Assembly: GCF_008831285.2 (NCBI RefSeq)
Contig: NC_045144.1
Span: 1,612,001 to 1,676,000, forward strand
Reading direction: 5' to 3'
From: Nymphaea colorata
Taxonomy: Eukaryota > Streptophyta > Magnoliopsida > Nymphaeales > Nymphaeaceae
DNA: 64,000 bases
Positions 41,501 to 53,500 of the stretch are shown piece by piece. The notes below the pieces were generated by a model, which was given only the letters and a program-made list of their open reading frames with translations, searched no databases and was not told where the DNA came from. The first letter of the stretch is position 1. Each line of letters begins with the position of its first letter. Both the position numbers and the translations under genes were made by a program.

Positions 41501-44500
41501 CACATCCATGGATGAGTGCTCTACCGCTGCAGTGGGTGAATGGATCCATACTGTTATGGGCCACCACGGGGGTTGTCTCTCGGTTGTAGGTCGCCCATGG
41601 TGTGCACGTGTCTGTGTTTTGCACCCACAGGAACTGTTAATTCACTAAAGTTAATGAAAATGTAATGTATATGATTGAATGTATGAGATTGATGTGCATG
41701 TAAGTGTTGTGCTTATGAGTGCAAATGAAATGTTTAAGCATGCCTTGCATGTGATTGAAATTGTGTTATTGTGGCCATTGAGTGGCCTCTACCTGTCGTG
41801 CCTTGACACGACATGATGACAGATGGTTTTAATGTTTATTCTCATATTTGAGCCCTACATAAGAGGGTTTGGTATTTTTCCTGGCTTGTTGCCATACTGC
41901 GAAGACTAAGCCTTCAGTTATTTACTTTTTCAGGTTTTGGTGGACCAGGGGCAGCAGGTTGAGCAGATGGCTTCACTCACGTCCTACTGGGGAGGTTTTG
42001 GGATTTGTCTTTTGTAGTGTCGGCGCGTCTTATTTTGATTGTATTGATGTCTTGTTTTTGTTAGACATCAATTATATGGTTTGGGGCATTTTTGTCATGC
42101 ACATAGATATGATTTTGTATGAAACTAAGTTGTTATATAAATGAAAGTTCGCCCCATTGTTTTGAATGACAGCTCCAATTGTCTTTGAATTGTGGTATGG
42201 TCACACTTCAAAGCTTTAAGAAAAAAAAAAAATTTGTGTTTGAGGGTCAAAAAGGTTGGGGTGTGACAGAATGAGTTTTCCTTCTGTTTGTGTGATAAAG
42301 GGAGATCCTATCTCATCATGTGGATGAGATTCTAGACTGCCTCCTACAAATAATTCAGCGCTTACCCAAGGATCATATGATTCCAGGAGTCGAGAATTCT
42401 CAATAGAAATGTTAAAGTTGTGTTCGTCAAACATAACATTTCTTGATACTTTGATGTGTCTGGTTGCATGGTCATAACATATGAAACCTTTGTATTCATA
42501 TACATAACCAGCAAATTGACACTAGACTGCTTTAGTTTGAAATTTATTTCTTAGTGATGAGTCAATGTAAACATAGCACACACATCTGGAAACCCTTAAA
42601 TCATTGTAATTTGGATTTCGACCAAAAAGAGTGAAGTAAGGAGATTTTGAATCCAAAACTGTCATGGGCAGAAGATTTATTATGTGTACAGCAGTGTGAA
42701 AAGCCTCAGTCCAAAGTAATATAAGTATTACTATCATCTATCATGCATCATACTCATATAGTCATACCACTTTTTATGATGTGATAATGTTTCCGTTCAG
42801 CTATGCCATTTTGTTGTGGGGTGTATGTGCATGAAATCTGTCGAGTCATCCCATTTTCTCGTAAAAGGTTAATCAAGTCATGTGAAGAATATTCTCCCCC
42901 ACCATCGCACTAGAAATGCACAACCTTAGACGAAAATTGCGTTTGGACCATGGCATGAAATTCTCGAAAGACACTAAACACTTCTGATTTTTTGTTTCAT
43001 GAAGTGAATCCAAGTATATCAAGAATAAGAATCTATAAACAAACATAATAGCAAGAGACAGACAAGGAATCAATGGGAGTTGGCCCTCATACATCAAAAT
43101 AAACAATCTCAAAAGGTTCACAAGCTCTTTTATTTATATTATGAAAATGAAGTATATGACACTTACATGGTTCACGACTAAAACATTTTTTTGTCATAGG
43201 AATCAAAAGGTACATTGGATTTTGGAATGAGATTATCTGATGCAAGTTTTTCCAAAAAGTCATGACAACAATCTCTCATACGACCATGTCATAAAATTTG
43301 GCTTACTAACATCTGATTGGGGACAGCTAGAGCTTGGAATTTGTGATGTGTTGGAAGGAAAGTATGTCAATTGAGCAGGACTTGGAGAGAACTGTAAGAA
43401 ATAAGGACTTTCCTTGAAGACATGCATATTTCCTTGTTGTTCCCCTTTAGTGAATGTTTTCTTCGTTAGCATATCCTTGACATACACAAAGGAAGAAGTA
43501 AATTCCACAAATGAGTTTGTATCATCTATAAGTTTAGAAATGAAAATAATATTCTTTTTGGCATTTGGAGCAAAGGCAACATTTGACAAAAATAGTGGAA
43601 ATGGTGATGTTGGAAGAGAAATTTATACATTTCCAATATGTGTGATAGGATGAGAACTTTTGTCACCTATAACTATATTACTTTGACCAGCATAAGGAGA
43701 AAGCATGTAACTTACCAGCATTTCCAATTACATGAGTAGCGGCACCTGAATCCAAATACCATTCACCTTGATCATTATGTTGCATCGTCATCATGGAGAG
43801 AGCAGTCATTAATATTTGTTGCACATCGGCTGGTAGGAGTTTGAGATTCTGTTCAATTTCAGGTTTATTGTCTCTGTTTCGTGGGTTGAACCAGCAATTT
43901 TCTTTGATGTGACCCTTCATGTTACATTGGAAACACGTTGGCACTTTCTTTGTTGTATTGGTCTGGAATCTTTCTGTAACACTAGGTGTTGGCAGAATAC
44001 TTCAACTATTTTGTCCAATGTACCCACGATTCATGCCTCCTTGATGAACCCCATTTCCTTTTCCATGACCTGCAGCACCTTCAATAACTAAAACATTGTG
44101 AGCATTACCTTGGTTTGTTCCTCCTATCAGTTGTTTCATGTTCATTTCATGTTGAAGCAGCTTGCTCTGAATTCATTGAAGGAAGGCAAGATAGGCAAAA
44201 CTTCAGGAGCAGTAGTGAAGGCATAAAAATCTGATCCAAGACCGCTAAGACTCTGTTGGACTTCTTTGTCGGTGTAGAAACAGTAAAAACGAGTAAAAAC
44301 AGAGAACGAACACTGATGTAGCGTGGAAAACCCTTTAACACAAGGGAAAAAACCACGGGTGAGGAGGACTAGTTCCCACTAGCGACCAGACACTCTCTCT
44401 TAGATTTTTCATTCACACAAGAAAATGAGTGTTACAAAGACATAAGTAAAGCCCAATTAGGGCTACAACCTGGACCGGGTCCAGGTCCAGACCCGTTTCC

Positions 44501-47500
44501 AGGACCCGTTAATAAATACTTCAACACTTCACTACGGTCTTTGACCAAGTATACAAAGGTGCTCCTGGAGAAATCATCAATAAAGGTTATAAAGTATTGA
44601 AAACTTTGACGAGTATGAATTCCCGAAGGCCCCCACACATCAGAGTGAATCAAAGAGAAAACTTCATTGGCACGACTGGTGGAAATAGGGTACGAAGCTC
44701 TAACATGTTTAGCAAATTGACTTACATCACAAGATATCACAGACAAGTTCAAACTGGAACACAAATCAGGAAATAACTATTTCAATATTCCAAAAGGAAG
44801 ATGTCCAAGGCGTTCATGCCAATACAAAAACAACTGAAGACAATCCTTTCTATTCTCCTCTGTTCTGCTGACAGCTGTCATAAGAGCGGTGGCCACACGA
44901 ATGAGTAAAACGATATAAGCCTTCAAACTCCAAACCAATCCCAATCCTCTTCCTTGTCACCAAGTCCTGCAAAACACAACGATTTGCAGAAAATATGAGT
45001 TCACAATTCAACTTTTTTGTAATTTTGCTGACAGACAAAAGATTCAAGGGAAGATGAGGAACACGTAAAGCACCATGCACAGAATTTGCTTAACAAAGAA
45101 AGACTCCCTTTTCCTGCCACAGAGGTAGAGGAACCATCAGCAAAGGAAACACGTTCCTTTCCTGATGAGAGCTTATACTCATGGAAGAGCTTAGGATTGT
45201 CCATCATGTGGTGGGTGGCATCACTGTCAACAATCCATTCTCCCATACAAGAATTACCTTTTTCTCCAGAGATGGCAAGAACATGGTTAATCTTCACATC
45301 ATCTGACGCTTCGTCCTGACCAACATTAATCCGACTTAGATAAGCACGGAGCTCACGAATCTGTTCAACAAAGAAAGAAGCTTTCCCTCCACTAGAGTTA
45401 GTAGTATCAGAAACAAACTTCTTCCCACTAGAGGACCTCCCTCTAATATTCTTTTCAAGATGCATGTCCCAACAAAACTCCATGGTATGACCTGTTTTCT
45501 TGCAGTGCGTACATTTCCGAGGAGGTCGGGCAGCTCCCATAGGAGCACGGCTAACCAAAGCAGACCTTTCATATATGAGGTATGATCCCCTTTCCTTCCA
45601 CTTATAACTAGACGCCTTTACTCTTCAGCTTCAACACGGGAGTAAACATCTTCAATACTACACAATTCTTCTGAATTAAGAATTTTACTCCTTATACCTT
45701 CCTGAATTAAGAATTTTACTCCTTATACCTTCAAATTCATCATTAAGACCAGCTAAGAATAAGAAAACCCTATTCTCTCATTCTTTGGGTACATGACGTA
45801 CCTGGTCTTGAGGGCAATTCCAAGTATCATCAAAGTAGTAGTCAAGTTCCTCCCATTTGGATTTCAAAGCCGCGTAAAAATCTGCCACAGAGAGATCCCC
45901 TTGCCGTAGCGCATAGACATCTTTCATTGGTTGATAGATTCGAACAGTTTTCTTCTTCTGGCCATACATTTGTTCTAAGATAACCCACATATCTCTTGCA
46001 GTCCTCTTACGAAGGATAAGGGCTGAATATCAGAGGATATAGAATTGACAATCCAAGATTTTACTTGGTTGTCCTCAAGGAACCAAATGTCCCAAGCAAC
46101 ACTAGTCTCTACCGGTTCAATCTTCCTCCCATTTACATAAGCAATTCGGCCCCGACCAGCAATCCCCATAGTGGCAGTAGACCATTGAAGGTAATTTTCC
46201 TTGGTGAGGCGAATGGTAGTAACTTGAACTGGAACATTCTCAGTTCTATAGGCCCCCCTCCCATTTACATAAGCAATTCAGCCCCGACCAGCAATCCCCA
46301 TAGTGGAACATTCTCATTGAAGGTAATTTTCCTTGGTGAGGCGAATGGTAGTAACTTGAACTGGAACATTCTCAGTTCTATAGGCCCCAATTTCAGCCTG
46401 ATCAGTATTAACAGTAGAGGAAGAAGATTCTGCCATGATCATGAATCAACACTGCAAAGAGAAAAATAAGGGGACAAGAACAGCTGTGCAGAAAGGCAGC
46501 GAACACGACGGTGGAGGGCGACCCGACGCAGGAAGCACGGGCGGCGCTAGGAGGATCAGGCGATGCAGGACGGCGACACTAAGCAGTGCTAAGGAGTAGG
46601 CACTGCAGGAGACTGGCAACAATAGGGAACAACGGCAAAAAACTGGCAGTGGTCGACTAGGAGCAAGGTCAAAGAACACTAGGAAGCAGTGGACAACGAC
46701 GAAGCTCCACAGACTCCACGGGATAGCAGAACAACGGAGCTAGTCAGGGCACTAGGTGGAGCTTGGCTTCGCTGAGCGGCAATGCTGCAGGATGATCAGT
46801 CAACGACAACAAACAACAGCAGATGATGCAGGGACTCCACAGACGCCGGAACTCCACAGCAAGATCAAAGGAGCACTGCCCCGCATGAGGAACAGCGACA
46901 GGGAGAAAGCGACGGTAGAAAGAATCCCCAGCCATAGAGAAGGCAAAGCAATGTACCTCAGGCGACGATAGAATCTTGGCGACGCTGGCGTTGGGTGATG
47001 AAGGCACAATGTCGGGCGATGAATGCACAGCGTCTGGCGTCGGGTGATGAAAGGCACAACGTCGGGCGATGAAGGAACGTCGAGCGGTGAAGGAACAGTG
47101 TCGGGCGATGAAGGAGCGTCGAGCGGTGAAGGAACAGTGTCGGGCGATGAACAGGGTCGAGCGGTGAAGGAACAGTGTCGGGCGATGAACAACGTCGAGC
47201 GATGGAGAGCATCGGCCGAAACTTCACGGCAGACTAAAACTTTTTCCAGAAATTTAGCTCTGATACCATGTAGAAACAGTAAAAACGAGTAAAAACAGAG
47301 AACGAACACTGATGTAATGTGGAAAGCCCCTTAACAACAGGAAAAAAACCATGGGTGAGGAGGACTGGTGCCCACTAGCAACCAACACTCTCTCTTAGAT
47401 TCTTCATTCACACAAGAAAATGAGTGTTACAAAGACACAAGTAAAGCCCAATTAGGGCTACAACCTAGACCGGGTCCAGGTCCAAACCCGGTTCCAGGAC

Positions 47501-50500
47501 CCGTCAATAAATACTTCAACAGTCGAAAACAAGATATCCAGCAACTTCCAACTAATCAGCTATCCCTTTTACATGTCCCAAATATTCCATAATCGACATT
47601 GACCCTTTACTGAGATTCTGACCCTTTACTGAGATTTTGAGCCCCCTTCTTAAAATATAAAATACATGTCTCTGAAATCTGAGAATAGGTTTTGACAAGT
47701 TTGACCCATAACTATCATGTTGTACAGTCATCAGAAAGAGAAAATAACACTTCTTGAGAGCGCGTTAATGTGATATATGCAACAAGACTTTGATCTCGTT
47801 TCATCCATGTTATAAATTCCGGATTACGAATTTCCTGAGTGGAAATTGTCTCTCAGTCCCCTCTTATTCTTAATGTCTTGTTGAATGAATTGTGGTGTGA
47901 TTGGAACCATCAAGATGCCCGTACAGATCTTAACTCCTTATGACAGGAGTGATCTGTCTTTTCCACGTAAGGTAGTTGGAGTAGTTCATATTTTCAGAAA
48001 TAAGGTATGGTAAGAAGTTGGATGAGATACTGGATTAAGAGAAATATCCATGAGAAGTTACATATCTATTAACGTAGGTATATACTAAGTACTAACAGAA
48101 ATATAAGCATGTTGTCAAGGTAGATGAAGAGTTATGAGCATAATGTTAGAATGGGTATAAGAAAAAACCAACCAGGAAGTTTCAAGTATATTCATGCATT
48201 CTCTTTGGTAAAACCAGCCAAACCTAACTCTGAGACCATGATAGATTTTGGGTACCGAACTATAACATACAATCAGTTTCAGCAAAGGAAATGCTAAGAG
48301 AGGGAACAAGAAAAGAGAAATGAGGAAGGGAGGTAAGTGTTCACATTCTCACACAGCCCATTTATATAATGATCCGTCTACACAATCTTCAAGAATCTAG
48401 AATGAAGCAATCACTTATAATCTAAAGTCTAGAATGAAGTAAACACAATAATCTAGAGTCTATAATGAAACCGTTACAAAAATTACAATCATGACCCTAC
48501 CTAGATAAATGTGATCAGACCCAACATCTTATCATTAAGAACCACTAAAGCAGATTAAATGCCTTAATCTTGTTTCGTACTGTTGAATAATATTTATGTT
48601 AGGTGGTCTTTTGAATATTTAATAATTTTAGGAACAATCTTTTATTAATAGTTGTTTTAGTCTTGGACTTATTTTGTAATTTGCTGGTTTCACCCTAATT
48701 CTCATTTAACATGAGACTAAGGCAGATTAATGAGTATCGATCAAAGTTTTCCCTCTCTCTCTTTCTCAACCCTGTATCTTCTTCCTTGGTCTCACGTAAC
48801 ATGGTATCAGAGCAGGTCCTTCCTGGTTCTGTCTAACGCCTGCTACATCTCCTTTCATCTCTCGTCTTTCACCTTCTCCCTTCTCCTCTTTATCTTCTCC
48901 TCTTCATCTCTGTTCTCTTGCTCAGATCTGCTCATCCTCTTCATCTCTGTTCTCTTGCTCAGATCTGCTCGTGTGTAGCAGTTTGCCCTAAGGGACTGTG
49001 ATGTGTGGTAGATCAGGGATCTAATCACTACTGACCATGTCATGGTAGTGATTAGATGCCCTAGATCTGGTCGTTGCAGAGCCTAAAGATTGTTGATGAT
49101 GTGAAGATCATCTTCAGAGTTGGGTGTGACGCTACCATGTTGTTGCAGTCAAGGCAGGCTACTATAATTTTTCCTTTCATTTGATGGTTCGTGGATGTAG
49201 GAAACAATTATCAGCTGATGCAGCATTGTCAGATGCATTCAAACCCAGTCTTCGTTGGAGGTGACAGCACAAGTGGTCGGGAATTAGAAGATTCGCGAGT
49301 TTGTAGATGACAGCACAAGTGGTCATGGATTAGAATATTCACGAGTCAGAATTTTTTTGTGGATTAGTCGTGGTGTGGCAGTCAGCAGGCAGACAGCAGT
49401 CGGATGTGAAGGTATAGTGTGTTTGTGAGAGTTCTTTCTACAAAGATCTAACTGGATTTGTTCATTATTTCAATAAATTTATCAGATTAAGTATTGTGAT
49501 TCAGCAGAAGTTTAATCTGTCATGACGAGTTTTTCCATCCATTATCTATAATTTGTTATGTGTTGACAGTCAATGCAATATTGTTTACTTCTGTTGTGTG
49601 GTGATAGTCGATGGTTCATTTCGGATCAGCATTATTCTACTATATATATTCTCTTTTGGCTGAATTCTTGGGGATAAATTTACAATGGCTGAAAATCCCA
49701 AACCTAATTTTTTCCATGAGTTTAAAATAGGAGGCAATCCATTTTCTTATGGTTCTATAGTTAAGTTGAATGGTCTTAACTATGAAATCTGGTCAAGGTC
49801 ATCCATGATGTCAGTCACTAGACATCGAAAAAAATATTTATTTGAGGAAGATGAACCAGCAATCAAGACTGGAAAGTATGCTACTTGGGAAGAGGATAAC
49901 AACATGCTTATGTTTTGGATAATGAATAGTGTTGAATCTTCTATTTCTCCTACCATTGCATATTACACCACTGCTAAGAAGATGTGGGATTCTTTATGTG
50001 AGACTTATTCACATGATAAGAATATGAGTAAAGTATTCCAAGTAGAGGAAGAACTATACAAACTACAATAGGGTGATATGAGTTTGCCCCAATATTTTGC
50101 AGCTGTCAAGGCCACTTTTGAGCGACTAAAATCCCTTCAGCCCCTATGTAAGTCGTGCTATAAGACTCATTATCAGCAAAGTATAGTTTCCAAGTTTGTG
50201 GTAGGTCTTTCTCCATAATATTCAGTGGCAAAGGCACAAATGCTCACTGGGAGTGATATCCCTGGTTTGGCAAAGGAATATAACAGGCCAAGTCATCTGG
50301 CTATTACTCTACCTCCGTCTGTCAGTGACACACCCACATCGGCATTGGCGGCATCCAATGGGTGTGGGTCAAGTTCTTCCACTGTCTATAGAGGAAGAGG
50401 TACAAGTTGGGGGATAGGAGGACGTGGCCGATTTCAATGTACCCATTGTGGAAAAATGGGTCATGTTGTGAAAAGGTACTGGGATATCTATGGTAGATCA

Positions 50501-53500
50501 TCTGGAGGCTCACAGGGAAGAGGGTTTAGGACTCTCACAGGCAGAGGTACTTCATCATCAATCCCTACATGAATGGCTCAGGCAGCAGCCGTTGGAGAGA
50601 ATCTAACTACATTTGAGTCTTTATCTCGTAGCATGAATAAGGCAAAGTACCAGCATATATTATCTCAAAGAGTTGCTTCATCTTCCTCATCAGTCTCTAC
50701 CTCATCTGGAATAGTTGGTTCTCCTCCACAATTTCACATGACTCAAGTACAGTTTGGATGATTGATTCAGGTGCATTGAAGCATTTTTGTAGTTGATCAT
50801 ATTTGTTCTCTTCCTTGACCAAGTTTGATCAGCCACAGTTTGTTAAATTAGACGATGGCAGATTCTCTCCCATTCTGGGAAGTGGTGATCTCCAGAGTTT
50901 CCTACAAACCTGTTGTCAGTGCAGCAACTAACCTCTTGTTTGCAATGTAAAGTCATGTTTGACTCTAATTCTTGTGTATTTCAAAACTTACAAAGTGAGA
51001 AGATGATTGGTGGAGGCCATGAACAAGGAGAGTCTACCTATTGTTGATGATTATTCTAAAGTCAATTGGGTGTTTTTGTTGAAAAAGAGGTCTGATGTCA
51101 TATGTATTCTCAAAAATTCCATTCTAAAAATAAAGACTCAATTTTCTTCTGCTATCAAATGCATTCGCACTGATAATGCCTTAGAATTCAGAGCCTCCAA
51201 TTTAATGCAATTTTACAACAATCATGATACTCGACAACAGTTTACATGTCCCCACACGTCTCAACAAAATAGGGTCGCTGAGAGAAAACATTGCCAACTT
51301 CAAGACATGGCTCGTACCTTTATATTGCACACTCACCTTCCTGCAGGTTTCTAGGGAGATGCCATACTGCTGATCAATCATTTACCATCCTCAACCATTC
51401 AAAATGAAATCCCCATCCAACGAATGTTTCCAAATCGACCTTTATTTGAGCTTCCTCCAAAGATGTTTGGTTGTACCTATTTTGTTCATGTTCTTGGCCT
51501 ACACAAGGACAAACTTGTTGCTCAGTCCATCAAATGTGTTTGCATTGGCTACCCTTTCTATCAAAAAGGCCACAAACGTTTTGATTTCTTAACTCATAAG
51601 GAATTTATCAGTGCGGATGTTGTCTTCTTTGAGTCTGAACCATACTACATCTCCACTTGTCCTCCAAAAAAGGTGTCATCTTCCGTTCCCCTTCCTATTC
51701 CTCTCATCTAATTGGAGTCGGTTCCCTCTCACTTTGAGTTTGTTTCTCCTTCCAACAGTTTGTTTATGGATCATCCACAAACTTATATCCGTCGACATGA
51801 GGTTCCCATTGCCTCTCCACCAGTGTCTCCTCAAGAGGCAAGCTCCCATGAAAACCTGCATTATGGCACTCATGGCTCTGATGGGGTTGATGACCTTGCC
51901 ATAGCTCTTCGCAAACGCAAACAATAGTGTACTCTTCATTCTATATCCTATTTTGTTTCTACTAATAATATTAGTGGTTGCTTGCAGTAGTTTGTGTCAA
52001 CCTTGTCGGTGCACTATGTTCTCTCTAGTCACCAACAAGCATTACTTGACCTGAAGTGGCAGCAAGCTATGCAGGATGATATGGAGACTCTACTGCAACA
52101 AGGGACATGGGACTTGGTTGATCCTCTTGCTGGTTGTGATGCCGTTGGCTCCAAATGAGTTTTTACCATAAAGTATCTACCCAATGGCTCAGTTGAGCGC
52201 TACAAAGTTCGCCTTATAGCAAAATGGTATACACAAATATATGGTGTTGATTTCTTTGAGACTTTCTCTCCTGTGGCAAGATGGGGATCATACGTCTTAT
52301 TGTGTTAGTCACAGTGCATTATGATTGGCCCTTATATCAGTTGGATGTCAAAAATGTTTTCTTATATAGGGATCTCGATTAGACTGTTTATATGCAGCAG
52401 CCTCCTGGCTTTATACGTCAAGGGGAGTATGGTAAGGTATGCAGGTTGAAAAAAACTATATATGGCTTGAAACAAAGTCCTCGTGCTTGGTTTCACAAAT
52501 TCTCCGACATTGTATTAGAATGTGGATTTAAAAGGTCCCAGCTAGACCATTCATTGTTCATCAAAAAAGGATCTAGAGGTACAGTTGTGCTAGTAGTGTA
52601 TGTTGATGATATTGTTTTGACAGATGAATGTGAGCAGGAGGTAGCTCTAACAAAGAAATTCATACAAAAACACTTTGTTACCAAAGATCTTGGCTAGCTA
52701 CGTTATTTTATTGGCATTGAAGTTGTTCATACTAAGGAAGGAGTGGTGTTATCACAAAGGAAGTATGTTCTTGATCTTTTACAAGACACAAGGATGCTAG
52801 GAGCTAAACCTACAACTCTTCCTATGAACCCATGACTACATCTATATGATGATGACTCGGAAGAGATAGCTTCACAAGCCTACAGATTGTTGATTGGTAA
52901 GCTTCTTTAAGTGACAGTGACTCGACCAGATATTAGCTTCGCTATGGGAAAATTAAGTCAATTTATGAAAAAACCAAAAATGTCATATTGGGATGGAACT
53001 ATGTTGATTCTCTATTTAAAATTTAATGTCCTACCCTGGTAAAGGCCTTTTCTTCAAAAAGGTACATCTCTTGATGTTGAAGCTTATAGCGATGCAGATT
53101 ATGCATGCCCAGTTGATGACAGGAAGTCTACCACATGGTTTTGTGTGTTGGTAGGATGCAGATTATGCAGGCCCAGTTGATGACAGGAAGTCTACCACAA
53201 GGTTTTGTGTATTTGTGGGAGGAAATCTGATTTCTTGGATGAGTAAGAAACAAAATGTTGTTTCTAAATCTAGTGCGGAATCAGAATATTGTGCTATGGC
53301 TCAAACAGCTGCCAAAAATGACTTGGTCTAGATCCTTACTTGAGAGTCTTGGTATTTCTGCTTCTCTACCTATGAAAATGTTTTGTGATAACAGAGCTGC
53401 CACTCACATTGCCAATAATTCCATATTTCATGAGAGGACAAAGCATATTGAAGTAGATAGCCATTACATTCGTGATATGGACTCCATGTTGTAAAACGCG

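Larger units (their letters stand above)
44273..47521 (-). mobile_element. Copia D: truncated relative of copia B, nested in copia F gag
   Basis: LTRs 44273-44526 (254 bp) and 47269-47521 (253 bp) begin TGTAGAAACAG and end ACTTCAACA on the plus strand. Flanks are GTCGG and GTCGA (44268-44272, 47522-47526). The primer site is 47256-47268 (AGCTCTGATACCA). LTR identity is about 93% by eye. The body stops in integrase: the 3' LTR is joined straight to it at 44526/44527 with no purine tract, reverse transcriptase or RNase H. Confidence 0.92.
37500..48051 (-). pseudogene. Copia F gag-pol remains (interrupted)
   Basis: Gag begins near 48051 ([15 protein letters not shown]) with frameshifts. The Gag gene is cut by copia D between 47527 and 44272. 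Further pieces are the zinc knuckle [14 protein letters not shown] and protease [13 protein letters not shown] (43944-43678), pre-integrase (43589-43260), and integrase ([20 protein letters not shown], 42737-42522). The solo LTR at 39258-42268 splits pol. Reverse transcriptase is 38971-38630 ([40 protein letters not shown]), followed by RNase H scraps to about 37758 ([20 protein letters not shown]). Many stops; clearly dead. Same lineage as E and C. Confidence 0.88.
37134..48534 (-). mobile_element. Copia F: old LTR retrotransposon split by two later insertions
   Basis: LTRs 37134-37469 (336 bp) and 48239-48534 (296 bp) start TGATAGATTTTGGGTA and end TCTTATCA on the plus strand. Flanks are TTAAT (37129-37133) and TTAAG (48535-48539), one mismatch. 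The right LTR lacks about 40 bp between two copies of AGAC. A primer site (minus: TGGTCTCAGAG) abuts the right LTR; CCTCCCTCAAG abuts the left. Removing the solo LTR at 39258-42268 and copia D at 44273-47521 leaves about 5.1 kb, a normal copia size. Same direction as the EXS gene, in its 23-kb intron. Confidence 0.92.

Noticed and set aside
41265-41624. Overlapping 86- and 119-residue frames as a gene
   Set aside because: They oppose each other inside the 3-kb solo LTR and show no protein family features.
47040-47215. CRISPR-like array
   Set aside because: Units are irregular, spacers are not unique, and it is a minisatellite inside a retrotransposon leader in a plant genome.
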